Below, in pieces: positions 1 through 8,194 of a stretch of DNA of 9,958 nucleotides (position 1 is the first letter of the stretch; each line of letters starts with the position of its first letter). This DNA is from an uncultured bacterium. GTDB lineage: Bacteria > Cyanobacteriota > Vampirovibrionia > Gastranaerophilales > Gastranaerophilaceae. The stretch covers positions 1-9,958 of the forward strand of contig CABQIM010000069.1 in NCBI GenBank assembly GCA_902464375.1, in the 5' to 3' direction. Under the pieces are notes generated by a model. The model worked only from the letters and a program-made list of their open reading frames with translations. It ran no database searches and had not been told where the DNA came from. The translations under genes and the position numbers were made by a program.

Positions 1-43
1 GTATAAATATAGAACTAATAGTAAAAAAGTAAGCTTGTAGCGT

Positions 44-68
44 CCCCTCCCTTTATAGGGGGAGTTTT
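44..68 (+). terminator. Possible intrinsic terminator of a gene left of the window
   Basis: A C-rich arm (CTCCC, 47-51) can pair with GGGAG (60-64), and a short T run (65-68) follows. A register using CCCT/AGGG around the TTAT loop is also possible. The position is what one expects for the end of an upstream + strand gene whose last codons may lie before about 32-40, but that coding end cannot be proven here. The T run is only four bases, so this could equally be a plain hairpin. Confidence 0.4.
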
Positions 69-98
69 ATGCTTTCCTTTCAAATTTGTAATTTATAC

Positions 99-110
99 TA
101 CAAGCTTGTA
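99..110. repeat. Perfect 12-bp palindrome TACAAGCTTGTA
   Basis: The sequence TACAAGCTTGTA reads the same on both strands. A second, partial copy (AAGCTTGTA) lies at 31-39 in the same orientation, so the two flank the hairpin at 44-68. A perfect dyad of this length in a non-coding stretch is operator-like, but no known regulator site is recognised. Confidence 0.5.
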
Positions 111-126
111 AGTGTGGTGTAAAGGG

Positions 127-214
127 TGGGGGCCTATAGGACGGGCTAAATGGTAAAACTTCAAAAAGTTGGGGGCTGGTCTGCGGGGCTAGTTTGCAGA
201 CAAGGCGTGGGGGC
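127..214 (+). repeat. Degenerate G-rich repeat upstream of uvrA
   Basis: TGGGGGC occurs three times, at 127-133, 170-176 and 208-214 (spacings 43 and 38). The first two copies are each followed 14-15 nt later by a CGGGCTA or CGGGGCTA block (142-148 and 184-191). The stretch is far richer in G than the flanking AT-rich DNA. It also contains a perfect 6-bp hairpin, GTCTGC (179-184) with GCAGAC (196-201). Its function is unknown; it may be a decayed dispersed repeat or a structured upstream region. Confidence 0.45.
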
Positions 215-230
215 TGATTACCAGATAATA

Positions 231-250
231 GCAAGCTGCATTTGGCTTGC
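231..250. promoter_or_regulatory. Inverted repeat overlapping the uvrA -35 box (candidate operator)
   Basis: GCAAGC (231-236) and GCTTGC (245-250) form a perfect 6-bp inverted repeat with an 8-bp spacer. The candidate -35 hexamer of uvrA (242-247) lies inside it, so a dimeric protein bound here would block RNA polymerase. uvrA belongs to the SOS regulon in many bacteria, so a LexA-type repressor is a reasonable candidate. The site does not match the Escherichia, Bacillus or cyanobacterial LexA consensus. Confidence 0.4.
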
Positions 251-270
251 ACAAATCTTAGTGTTATAAT
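242..270 (+). promoter_or_regulatory. Promoter of uvrA, probably giving a leaderless mRNA
   Basis: TTGGCT (242-247, 4 of 6 consensus bases) is separated by 17 bp from a perfect TATAAT (265-270). The uvrA ATG begins at 277, only 6 nt after the -10 box, where transcription itself would be expected to start. There is no Shine-Dalgarno sequence before the ATG. The mRNA is therefore probably leaderless. Confidence 0.7.
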
Positions 271-276
271 TCTGGT

Positions 277-3099
277 ATGACAGATAAGATTGTAATAAAG
301 GGTGCGAGAGAACATAATTTGAAAAACGTTTCTTTGGAAATTCCAAAGAACGAACTTGTAGTGTTTACGGGTGTGTCCGGCTCCGGTAAAAGTTCGCTCG
401 CTTTTGATACTATTTTTGCAGAAGGTCAAAGACGTTATATAGAGAGTCTTTCAACTTATGCAAGACAGTTCTTGGGACAAATGGATAAGCCGGATGTCGA
501 TTACATTGATGGACTTACTCCTGCGATTTCTATTGACCAAAAATCAACTAGCAACAATCCACGTTCTACGGTCGGAACTGTAACTGAGATTTATGATTAC
601 TTAAGGCTTTTGTATGCAAGAATTGGAACGCCATATTGCCCAAAGTGTGGAAAACCGATTAAACCGCAAACTATTGACGAAATTGTATCAAGTATTCTTA
701 AGCTTGAAGTAGGAACGAAGATTCAAATTCTAGCTCCTATTGTAAAAGGTAAAAAAGGTGAATTTCAATCTTTGTTTGAAGAGTTGCGCCAAGAAGGGTT
801 TGTGAGAGTTAAAGTTGATGGCGAAGTCTACAATCTTGATGAAGACGAAATAAAGTTAGCAAAAACTAAAGTCCATAATATTTCTATTGTAGTTGACCGT
901 GTGGTCGTCAAGCCGGAAGCTCGTTCCAGAATTGCGGATAGTGTTCAAATTGCTTTGCAAAAGGCGGATGGGTTAACACTTATTGATGTAGTCGGTAAAG
1001 AAGAAATTATTTACAGCGAAAAACTTGCGTGTCCTGATTGTAACTTGAGTTTTGAAGAATTAACTCCACGAATTTTCTCTTTCAACGCTCCTTACGGCGC
1101 TTGTGAAAAGTGCGGTGGAATTGGTGTCGATTTTAAGATTGACCCTGATTTGGTTGTGCCGGATAAAACAAAGTCAATTAATGAAGGTGCAATTTATCCT
1201 TGGAGCAAGTCTTCCACAGGATATTATGATGACGTAATTAAAGCTGTGAGTGCGGCATACCATATTGATTTGAATTTACCATTTAAAGATTTATCCACTG
1301 AAATTCAGAATATAATTCTTTATGGTTCTGATGAACGTATTCCAATGAGAATAAGAGAATTCGGAAGTAAGCGTTATAGAACTACGTTACAGAGATTTAT
1401 CGGTGTAATTCCGTTTTTGATGAAACACTATAATGTAGATAGTGAATATTGGAAAGCCGAAATTGAAAAATATATGGTTACAACTCCTTGTGAAAAGTGT
1501 GGTGGCGCAAGACTTAAGCCATTTCCACTTGCTGTAAGAATTAACGGAGTTAATATCCATGAGCTTTGCTTGATGCCCGTAGACAAGGCTTATGAGTTTG
1601 TGAGTGAACTTTATTTGACTTTAACTGATTTTCAGATGAAAATTGCAAAACAGGTTCTTGAAGAAGTTCGTGCAAGGTTGAAATTCCTCTGTGATGTTGG
1701 TTTAAATTATTTGAACTTAGCGAGAACATCAGGTACTTTATCCGGTGGAGAAGCACAAAGAATTCGATTAGCGACTCAAATTGGCAGCGGACTTTCCGGT
1801 GTTTTATACGTGCTAGATGAACCTTCAATCGGCTTGCACCAGCGAGATAACGACAGATTGATTAAAACACTGATGAAACTTCGAAACATGGGCAATTCTT
1901 TGATTGTAGTTGAACATGATGAAGATACAATTAGAAATGCAGACTATATAGTTGATATCGGACCAAAAGCCGGAGTTAATGGTGGTAATGTTATTGCTCA
2001 AGGAACGGTAGAGGATATTATTGCAGCTCCGGATTCTATTACGGGCAAGTATTTAAGTGGAGAATATAACATTCCTATTCCGGATACGATTAGGGAAGGT
2101 AATGGCAACTATTTACAAGTTAGGAATGCTCATTTAAATAACCTAAAAAATATAGATATAGATATTCCGTTAGGCAAAATTGTAGTATTGACCGGTGTTT
2201 CAGGTTCCGGCAAGTCTACACTTATGCAAGATTTGATTTATGAATACGCTGTTCATAAATTACGTGGAAATAAACCAAAGCCGCAAGGTGTGGATGAAAT
2301 TTTAGGATTTGAAAATCTCGATAAAATTATTGATATTGATCAATCTCCAATCGGTAGAACTCCACGCTCTAATCCTGCTACTTATACGGATGTATTTACA
2401 CCAATCAGGGAACTTTACGCAAAAACAAACGAAGCTAAAATGCGTGGTTACAAACCTGGACGGTTTAGTTTTAACGTAAAAGGTGGAAGATGTGAAGCCT
2501 GTTCCGGTGATGGTGTTTTAAAAATTGAAATGAACTTCTTATCAGATGTTTACGTCAAATGTGATGTTTGTAAGGGAAAACGTTATAATAACGAAACATT
2601 GGAAGTGAAGTATAAAGGTAAAACGATTGCAGATGTTTTGGAAATGAGTGTAAAAGAAGCTTATGAATTCTTTGAAAATATTCCGCAAATTGCAAATAAG
2701 CTAAAAACACTGAATGATGTTGGTTTGGATTATATTAAGCTTGGACAAAGCGCTACGACACTATCAGGTGGTGAAGCACAAAGAATAAAACTAGCTTCAG
2801 AACTTAATAAACGTGCAACCGGCAAAACACTTTATTTGCTTGACGAACCGTCTGTAGGTTTACATTGGCACGATTTGGATAAATTGATTAAGATTATTCA
2901 AAAATTGGCTGATAATGGAAATACGATTTTGATAATTGAACATAATTTGGATTTAATCAAAATTGCTGATTACATTATTGATTTAGGTCCGGAAGGTGGA
3001 AATTTTGGTGGCGAAGTTGTTGCCTGCGGAACACCAAGAGAAGTTGCAAAAAACCAAAAATCTTTTACCGGACAATATTTGAAACAGTTTTTTAAATAG
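277..3099 (+). CDS. uvrA: UvrABC excinuclease subunit A
   Basis: UvrA is the damage-recognition ATPase of nucleotide excision repair. It dimerises, loads UvrB on distorted DNA and then dissociates. The product is 940 aa, the length of the Escherichia coli protein. The first ABC module has Walker A GVSGSGKS at 32-39, signature [12 protein letters not shown] at 488-499 and Walker B ending VLDEPS at 512-517. The second has Walker A at 640-647, [12 protein letters not shown] from 829 and LLDEPS around 854-859. Zinc-binding cysteine pairs are C252/C255 with C276/C279, and C739/C742 with C762/C765. A family-typical CPKCG lies at 121-125. The chosen ATG gives the conserved N terminus ([12 protein letters not shown]) and follows the -10 box directly, so translation is probably leaderless. 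The gene appears complete and intact, and stands alone with its own promoter rather than beside uvrB. An inverted repeat over the -35 box may mediate damage-inducible control. Confidence 0.97.
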   Translation: MTDKIVIKGAREHNLKNVSLEIPKNELVVFTGVSGSGKSSLAFDTIFAEGQRRYIESLSTYARQFLGQMDKPDVDYIDGLTPAISIDQKSTSNNPRSTVGTVTEIYDYLRLLYARIGTPYCPKCGKPIKPQTIDEIVSSILKLEVGTKIQILAPIVKGKKGEFQSLFEELRQEGFVRVKVDGEVYNLDEDEIKLAKTKVHNISIVVDRVVVKPEARSRIADSVQIALQKADGLTLIDVVGKEEIIYSEKLACPDCNLSFEELTPRIFSFNAPYGACEKCGGIGVDFKIDPDLVVPDKTKSINEGAIYPWSKSSTGYYDDVIKAVSAAYHIDLNLPFKDLSTEIQNIILYGSDERIPMRIREFGSKRYRTTLQRFIGVIPFLMKHYNVDSEYWKAEIEKYMVTTPCEKCGGARLKPFPLAVRINGVNIHELCLMPVDKAYEFVSELYLTLTDFQMKIAKQVLEEVRARLKFLCDVGLNYLNLARTSGTLSGGEAQRIRLATQIGSGLSGVLYVLDEPSIGLHQRDNDRLIKTLMKLRNMGNSLIVVEHDEDTIRNADYIVDIGPKAGVNGGNVIAQGTVEDIIAAPDSITGKYLSGEYNIPIPDTIREGNGNYLQVRNAHLNNLKNIDIDIPLGKIVVLTGVSGSGKSTLMQDLIYEYAVHKLRGNKPKPQGVDEILGFENLDKIIDIDQSPIGRTPRSNPATYTDVFTPIRELYAKTNEAKMRGYKPGRFSFNVKGGRCEACSGDGVLKIEMNFLSDVYVKCDVCKGKRYNNETLEVKYKGKTIADVLEMSVKEAYEFFENIPQIANKLKTLNDVGLDYIKLGQSATTLSGGEAQRIKLASELNKRATGKTLYLLDEPSVGLHWHDLDKLIKIIQKLADNGNTILIIEHNLDLIKIADYIIDLGPEGGNFGGEVVACGTPREVAKNQKSFTGQYLKQFFK

Positions 3100-3126
3100 A
3101 TTTTAAACTATTTGTTGTCTATTAAA

Positions 3127-3156
3127 TTGACAATTTATTAAAATTTTTTTTAATAT
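3127..3156 (+). promoter_or_regulatory. Candidate promoter of the radical SAM gene
   Basis: A perfect -35 hexamer TTGACA (3127-3132) is followed after 18 bp by TAATAT (3151-3156), giving a start near 3163 and a leader of about 25 nt. A second possibility lies closer to the gene: extended -10 TGG-TAATAT (3171-3179) or TATAAT (3179-3184), which would make the mRNA almost leaderless. No Shine-Dalgarno sequence precedes the ATG at 3189. The same gap holds the AT-only inverted repeat 3136-3155 (TATTAAAA, four T, TTTTAATA), which may help end uvrA transcription. Confidence 0.45.
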
Positions 3157-3188
3157 AAAAATCTTGTTTTTGGTAATATATAATTATT

Positions 3189-5756
3189 ATGAATTGTTTT
3201 TTTAGAAATCAGCAGGAAGCTTTATTTAAGGCTACAAAGCCGTACCAATATGTAGGTGGCGAATTTTTATCATATAACAAAGATTTTGATTCTGCGAAAG
3301 TGCGTTTTGCATTTGTATTTCCGGATAAGTATGAAATCGGAATTAGTAATCTTGGTGTGAGAGTTATTTATGATAGAGTTAATGCGTTTGAACGCGATGG
3401 GATTAAACCGTTTATGGCGGATAGAGCTTATGCTCCGGAGCCGGATTTTAAACCTGAATTCTTGTATGGCGTTGAATCTAAAAGGGCACTGAAAGATTTT
3501 GATGGGGTCGGATTTTCTTTGCAGTATGAACTAGCTTATCCTACTGTTTTGAAAATGATGGAAATGTCCGGCATAACAGTACGTAATGATGAAAGAAGAG
3601 AAGACGAGCCGATTATTTTAGCTGGTGGACCTTGTACGTATAATCCGCTTCCGATGGCAGAGTTTATTGATGTTTTCTGTATTGGTGACGGTGAAGAGAT
3701 GATGGTTAATGTTTGTGAGTCATTGGAACGTACCAAGGGTTTGAGCCGAAAAGAAAAAATTGAAGATTTATGCAAGATTAAAGGATGTTGGAGCTATTCT
3801 CTAAAAGATGATAGAGGGGAATTGCGCCCAGTAGAAAAGCGTCTTGCACAATTAACGCTTGAAAACGCATCAACCTCATACCCGATTCCATTTTCAAGTT
3901 CTGTTCACGATAGAGCGGTTGTTGAAATTCGTCGTGGGTGTGGTCGTATGTGCCGTTTCTGCCAACCTGGACATGTAACTTTGCCAATTAGAGAACGTGA
4001 AGCAGAAGATATTATAAAAATTACAAAAGAATTGGTTAAAAATACCGGATACGATGAGTATTCACTGCTTTCTCTGTCTTCAAATGACTATTCAAATATA
4101 AAAGATGTTATAAAAGAGCTGGCAATTGATTTCAACAAAAAGAAAATATCAGTTTCTTTACCAAGCCAAAGAATTGATGGGTTCAATTTGGAACTTGCAA
4201 ATTTAATGCATTCTGTTCGCAAATCCGGCATGACACTAGCTCCGGAAGCCGGAAGCCAAAGGTTGAGAAACTTGATTAAAAAGAATATATCAGAAGAGCA
4301 AATTATTAATGCCGCGTTAACTCTTTATGAAAACGGTTGGTCAAAGATTAAATTCTATTTTATTGCAGGACTTCCAACAGAAACTCTTGAAGATATGGAT
4401 GAAATGGCAGAGCTTTTGAATAAGATTAAGTATCGTGCAAGACTTATTAAAAAAGAAAAAGGCTTAAATCACGGATTTGAAATAACTTGCACACTTTCAA
4501 TTTTTGTTCCAAAGCCGTTCACACCATTCCAATGGTGTCCGCAAATGGATTTGGATGAAGTTACGGAACACATTCATTACCTAAAGGAAAAAACTAAACA
4601 CATCAAGGGCTTGAAGATTAATTATCACGAAAAATTTGTATCTCAAATAGAAGCTGCGCTGACTCGTGGTGATGCAAGTTTGTGCAAGTATATTGAAGCT
4701 TTGTACAAAAAAGGTTGTTATCTTGATGCTTGGGGAGAATTCTTTGATAAAGATGTTTGGGCTGAAACTGCAAAAGAGTGCGGATATACTCTCGAAGAGC
4801 TTGCGAAAAAAGAATTTGGGTTAGAAGAAACATTGCCTTGGGATTTTATTAATACGGGGCTTGCTAAAGAATGGCTGCAAAATGAGTATAAAGAAGCAAT
4901 ATCACAAGGCTGCGAATTTAATTTACAGCCGACTTGCGAGCATAAATGTGTTAAATGCGGTGTTTGTCCTACTTTAAAAACACATAAAGTCTTGGCAAAA
5001 CCTTTTAAGGCTTCTGAGGAAGCAGAAAAAGTCGTTGCAATTGTTCCACAAGATCCAAAATTTGCTGTACTTGATCCGAATGTGAAAATTTATAAATATC
5101 GTTTGAAAATTACTAAAAAAGGTTTGTTGAGATATTTTTCACACTTGGATTGGCAAAATACTTTCCACAAAGTTCTTTTAAGAAGCGGTTTGAATATGGT
5201 GTATTCACTTGGATATAATCCTACGATGAAAGTGTCAATGGGAATTGCACTTCCGCTTTTTGCAGAGAGTGAAGGAGAGTTGGTTGACATAGAGGTTTAT
5301 GATAATTTGTCCGGTCAGGATATTATGGATTTGATTAATCCGAATCTGCCGGAAGGTGCGAAAATATTAAGTGTTAAACAGATTGAACGCAGCGAAACTG
5401 CGATAAATCTTGCTGCACAGTGGGCAGAATATCGTATAACTCCATATAATAAATCAAATGCGGATACTCTTTACAATTCTGACAAATTTATGTATGATGT
5501 AGATAAGGTTTTGTCTTCCGCTGAAATTTTAATCACGAAGAAAAACAAAAAAGGTTTTGATAAAACAACAGATTTTAAGAAATCTATCGGAACACATAGA
5601 TTTGAAGGTGACAATCTGTTCATATGTCTAAAGACTGGTCAAGAGTCAGATATTCCTGCTTTGAGAGCTGATGATTTGATGAAACTGGTTAACAAAGAAC
5701 AAATATTTGATATTACGAGAGTACGATTTTTAGACGAAAACCTCAACGAGATGTAG
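3189..5756 (+). CDS. B12-binding-type radical SAM protein fused to DUF2344 (TIGR03960-TIGR03936 type)
   Basis: This uncharacterised 855-aa protein has three parts. Residues 1 to about 220 resemble the cobalamin-binding-like N-terminal region of TIGR03960 proteins. The radical SAM core follows, with the [4Fe-4S] motif C251-X3-C255-X2-C258 within RRGCGRMCRFCQ. From about residue 635 comes the DUF2344/TIGR03936 'radical-SAM-linked' domain, recognisable from YRLKITKKGLLRYFSHLD and SLGYNPTMKVSMGIALPL. Between core and DUF2344, four cysteines (C583, C587, C590, C593) could hold a second cluster or zinc. In many Firmicutes the two parts are separate neighbouring genes; here they are one chain. The substrate and reaction are unknown. 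The next gene is RNase E/G, and this pairing is known from distant phyla, so a role in RNA or ribosome modification or turnover is an inference, not a demonstrated function. The ATG at 3189 lacks a Shine-Dalgarno sequence. The reading frame is intact. Confidence 0.9.
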   Translation: MNCFFRNQQEALFKATKPYQYVGGEFLSYNKDFDSAKVRFAFVFPDKYEIGISNLGVRVIYDRVNAFERDGIKPFMADRAYAPEPDFKPEFLYGVESKRALKDFDGVGFSLQYELAYPTVLKMMEMSGITVRNDERREDEPIILAGGPCTYNPLPMAEFIDVFCIGDGEEMMVNVCESLERTKGLSRKEKIEDLCKIKGCWSYSLKDDRGELRPVEKRLAQLTLENASTSYPIPFSSSVHDRAVVEIRRGCGRMCRFCQPGHVTLPIREREAEDIIKITKELVKNTGYDEYSLLSLSSNDYSNIKDVIKELAIDFNKKKISVSLPSQRIDGFNLELANLMHSVRKSGMTLAPEAGSQRLRNLIKKNISEEQIINAALTLYENGWSKIKFYFIAGLPTETLEDMDEMAELLNKIKYRARLIKKEKGLNHGFEITCTLSIFVPKPFTPFQWCPQMDLDEVTEHIHYLKEKTKHIKGLKINYHEKFVSQIEAALTRGDASLCKYIEALYKKGCYLDAWGEFFDKDVWAETAKECGYTLEELAKKEFGLEETLPWDFINTGLAKEWLQNEYKEAISQGCEFNLQPTCEHKCVKCGVCPTLKTHKVLAKPFKASEEAEKVVAIVPQDPKFAVLDPNVKIYKYRLKITKKGLLRYFSHLDWQNTFHKVLLRSGLNMVYSLGYNPTMKVSMGIALPLFAESEGELVDIEVYDNLSGQDIMDLINPNLPEGAKILSVKQIERSETAINLAAQWAEYRITPYNKSNADTLYNSDKFMYDVDKVLSSAEILITKKNKKGFDKTTDFKKSIGTHRFEGDNLFICLKTGQESDIPALRADDLMKLVNKEQIFDITRVRFLDENLNEM

Positions 5757-5841
5757 AGGGGCTGAAAATTACCCCAGAAAATAAGAAATAGTGCAGGTTT
5801 AAGAATTAGATAGAATAGGAATTAAAATTTCTCCTCAACTT

Positions 5842-5864
5842 CTAAACTCCTAAACTGCTAAACT
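5842..5864 (+). repeat. Three tandem CTAAACT repeats in the RNase E/G leader
   Basis: CTAAACT occurs at 5842-5848, 5850-5856 and 5858-5864, an exact 8-nt period with one variable base between copies. It ends just before the Shine-Dalgarno of the RNase E/G gene. The leader is unstructured and C/A/T-rich here. Possible roles are a protein-binding single-stranded track or autoregulation by RNase E; both are inference. Confidence 0.6.
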
Positions 5865-5867
5865 AAC

Positions 5868-5873
5868 AAAGGA
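5868..5873 (+). promoter_or_regulatory. Shine-Dalgarno of the RNase E/G gene
   Basis: AAAGGA lies 8 nt before the ATG at 5882, a normal spacing, and fixes the start. It contrasts with the uvrA, radical SAM and rsmI starts in this window, which have no such sequence. Confidence 0.7.
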
Positions 5874-5881
5874 TTTAAGAA

Positions 5882-7723
5882 ATGAAAGATTTAGTACCAA
5901 ACAAAATTGTGATAGCAGAACGTGATAATATTGCTGCGGTTATAGAAAAAGGTAAAGTTGCAGAATTTTATGTACATAGAGGTGAAATTATCTTAGGTGA
6001 TGTTTATCTTGCACAAGTAGAAAATATTTTACCATCAATCGAAGCTGCGTTTGTAAATGTGGGTTCTGATAAAATGGGCTTTTTGCACGCTCAAGATGTT
6101 ATGGGCAAAGGTGCTTTGCAAGACAAACTTAAGCCAAAACAAAAAATTGTTGTTCAGGTTGTAAAAGAGCCCGTTGGACATAAAGGTCCGAGAGTTACCA
6201 CAGAAATTTCACTCCCAGGAAGATTTTTGGTACTTATGCCTAACGAACCTGGGATTAACGTAAGTAAAAAGATTACATCTGCTAAAGAAAGAGCAAGATT
6301 AAAATCTATCGTTAACTTACTTAAGCCGGTAGGTGTTGGGGTTATTGTTAGAACAGAAGCTGAAGGGCAATCTGAAAGTGATATTCAAGAAGATTTAGAA
6401 ATCTTGTTGGAAAAATGGAACAATATTATTACTTCTGCAGAGAGCTTAACTCCACCAAACCTTTTGTATAGAGATCAAGATTTATTGTATAGAGTTATTA
6501 GAGAAGCTTGTAATGAAGAAACACAAGAAATCGTCGTAGATACAGCGTTTGCATTAAACAGAGTTCAGAATATTCTTCAAAACTGGCACATGAATAAAAA
6601 TATAAACGTGACTTTATATAAAGGTTCTGAACCATTATTAGTAGCTATGGATATTCATAAGGAAATTAAGGCTGCTTTGCAGATGAAAGTTAATCTACCA
6701 TCCGGCGGTTATTTGTTTATTCAAACAACAGAAGCTCTAACCGTAATCGACGTTAATAGCGGTAAGTTTACTAATTCTGCAACTCAAGATGAAACGATTT
6801 TGAAAACAAATATAGAAGCTGTTCATGAAATTGCTCGTCAATTAAGACTCCGTAACATCGGCGGTATGATTATTATCGACTTTATTGATATGACTAATCG
6901 TGTTGATAAGCTTGCTATGATGGAAGAACTTGAAATGGCTGTAGAGGCGGATAAAGCAAAACCTCAAGTTGGTCAACTTTCTGATTTGGGTCTTGTTGAA
7001 ATGACAAGACATAGACAAGGTCAAGCTATTAGTGAAATCTTCGCAAAACGTTGCCCACATTGCCAAGGCAATGGTTATATTATGGAAGATATTAAGTTTG
7101 CTTCTGCAACTTCTGAAGGTGAATACAGAGCAAAAGCAGCTAAGTTGAAACTCCCAATGGGCGGAAAGAAGAAGTTTAACAATAATAATAGATTTAACAA
7201 CAAGAATGATAATGCTAAACCGGAAACAGAAGTATTAAATGAGCAACCGATTGTAGAACCGGAAGCTAAGTTAGAACAAGTTAGCGAAAATCCGTCTGTC
7301 ACAGCTCAAGCGGAAGTGAAGGAAATTAAAGAAGAAAAAGAAGTTAAAAAGACAAGAGGTCGCGGCAGAGGTCGTAAGAAGGTTAAGGAAACTGAAGTTC
7401 AAGCAGAAAATATTGCTCAAACTGTAATCAATGAAACTTCTGAAATTTCTCCGGTAATCGCAGAAGATGCTGATAAGACTGCTGTAGAAGCTGATAAGCC
7501 AAAATCAGAAAAGAAACTGGAAGAGAAAGATGTTTCTGTAAAAAAAGCAAAGGCTGATACCGTAGAAACTGAAAAAGAAGTAGTTGTGGCTGAGTCAGCA
7601 GAAGTTGTAACAGAAGCTCCGGCGGAAGCAGCTGTAGAAGAAAAACCAAAAAGAACACGCAGACCAAATAGAAATTCTCAAAAAAGAACAAAAAGGACTG
7701 TAAAAAAGAATGTTGAAGAATAG
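5882..7723 (+). CDS. Ribonuclease E/G family endoribonuclease
   Basis: The product is a 613-aa endoribonuclease that cleaves single-stranded, AU-rich RNA in mRNA decay and rRNA/tRNA processing. An S1-like RNA-binding region spans about residues 35-120. The metal-binding catalytic aspartates are D290 (in IDVNSG) and D333 (in IIIDFIDM). They correspond to D303 and D346 of Escherichia coli RNase E. The zinc-link motif CPHC is at 391-394. After about residue 420 the chain is low-complexity: an Asn/Lys patch, long Glu/Lys/Val/Ala stretches, a basic TRGRGRGRKK block (491-500) and a basic end (589-613, rich in Arg and Lys). Cyanobacterial RNase E also has a short catalytic core plus a disordered tail, whose basic end binds PNPase; a similar role here is inference. 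Whether rne or rng is the better symbol cannot be settled from the sequence. The radical SAM gene ends 125 bp upstream and the next gene overlaps by 14 nt. Confidence 0.95.
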   Translation: MKDLVPNKIVIAERDNIAAVIEKGKVAEFYVHRGEIILGDVYLAQVENILPSIEAAFVNVGSDKMGFLHAQDVMGKGALQDKLKPKQKIVVQVVKEPVGHKGPRVTTEISLPGRFLVLMPNEPGINVSKKITSAKERARLKSIVNLLKPVGVGVIVRTEAEGQSESDIQEDLEILLEKWNNIITSAESLTPPNLLYRDQDLLYRVIREACNEETQEIVVDTAFALNRVQNILQNWHMNKNINVTLYKGSEPLLVAMDIHKEIKAALQMKVNLPSGGYLFIQTTEALTVIDVNSGKFTNSATQDETILKTNIEAVHEIARQLRLRNIGGMIIIDFIDMTNRVDKLAMMEELEMAVEADKAKPQVGQLSDLGLVEMTRHRQGQAISEIFAKRCPHCQGNGYIMEDIKFASATSEGEYRAKAAKLKLPMGGKKKFNNNNRFNNKNDNAKPETEVLNEQPIVEPEAKLEQVSENPSVTAQAEVKEIKEEKEVKKTRGRGRGRKKVKETEVQAENIAQTVINETSEISPVIAEDADKTAVEADKPKSEKKLEEKDVSVKKAKADTVETEKEVVVAESAEVVTEAPAEAAVEEKPKRTRRPNRNSQKRTKRTVKKNVEE

Positions 7724-8123
7724 ATTTTTCGCATTATTAATTATGTTAACACTTGTATCTCCGGTTTTTGCAGAACCGGAGAATACAGGTGCTCCGGAAG
7801 CGTTAACTCCAATTAGCCAAGAAGAGGTTTCGGATAGATACGTAAGTACCGCAAGAGAAGAACTCCCTGTATTGGATACAATTCCGCACAAACAGCCTGT
7901 GAGTAAAAAAAAGATAGCGAAGAAATTTCTTGCAGCAATGGCAGGTGTTGGAATTTCTTCTATAATGCTTTATTTGATACTTACGCTTTATAACAAAGTG
8001 CGTGAGAATTTACTCCAAGCCAAAAAAGAAATTCCGCCGGAAGGTGAAACATCACTGGTTACACCTGATAATTTGGTTGACGCTGTTAAAACATTTTTAG
8101 AAAAAACTAAGTGGCAAGGATAA
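7710..8123 (+). CDS. Small secreted/membrane-anchored protein of unknown function
   Basis: I do not recognise this 137-aa protein. It begins with a signal peptide (basic LKNR, then a hydrophobic core, with SPVFA|EPE suggesting cleavage after residue 21). An acidic/proline-containing segment (22-60) and a lysine cluster (66-72) follow. A strongly hydrophobic stretch at about 73-94 looks like a membrane span, then a polar tail to residue 137. With cleavage at 21 it would be a single-span protein. If the signal is not cleaved, it is a hairpin with two spans. The start lies inside the last codons of the RNase E/G gene (14-nt overlap, different frame), so the two are probably co-transcribed and translationally coupled. 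The Shine-Dalgarno (AAAAAAGA) is weak. A link to membrane localisation of RNase E/G is an attractive guess from position only. Confidence 0.75.
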   Translation: MLKNRFFALLIMLTLVSPVFAEPENTGAPEALTPISQEEVSDRYVSTAREELPVLDTIPHKQPVSKKKIAKKFLAAMAGVGISSIMLYLILTLYNKVRENLLQAKKEIPPEGETSLVTPDNLVDAVKTFLEKTKWQG

Positions 8124-8132
8124 GTTGGCTTT

Positions 8133-8158
8133 TAGGGGGTAGAGGCTCTACCGCCCTA
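8133..8158. repeat. Near-perfect inverted repeat after the membrane-protein gene
   Basis: TAGGG-GGTAGAG (8133-8144) pairs with CTCTACC-G-CCCTA (8146-8158): 12 base pairs with one unpaired G, around a single central base. No T run follows, so it is not a standard terminator, though it lies 9 nt after the stop codon. It is GC-richer than its surroundings and may be part of a dispersed intergenic repeat together with 8172-8194. Confidence 0.6.
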
Positions 8159-8171
8159 GTTAGTGAGGTCG

Positions 8172-8194
8172 CAGCTGTTAGCGAAGCTATGCTG
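8172..8194. repeat. Stem-loop CAGC/GCTG with inner TAGC/GCTA
   Basis: CAGC (8172-8175) pairs with GCTG (8191-8194), and inside it TAGC (8179-8182) pairs with GCTA (8186-8189) around GAA. It sits 13 nt after the larger inverted repeat. Together they make a compact, palindrome-rich island in an AT-rich genome. Copy number elsewhere is unknown. Confidence 0.45.

Noticed and set aside
1..40. Possible C-terminal codons of an upstream gene (INIELIVKK stop at 30-32, or another frame ending at 38-40)
   Set aside because: Two frames are equally open over only 10-12 codons, so neither can be called coding.
124..145. G-quadruplex on the + strand
   Set aside because: Only three G runs of three or more lie close together, so a three-layer quadruplex is not supported.
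67..429. 120-codon open frame on the - strand across the uvrA start
   Set aside because: It overlaps the certain uvrA coding region, has no plausible ribosome site or family resemblance, and reads as low-order shadow coding.
7428..7891. Two - strand open frames (7428-7691, 7595-7891) opposite the RNase E/G tail and the membrane-protein gene
   Set aside because: They mirror the low-complexity Glu/Lys/Ala codons of the tail (Leu/Phe/Ser-rich translations), as expected of antisense shadows.
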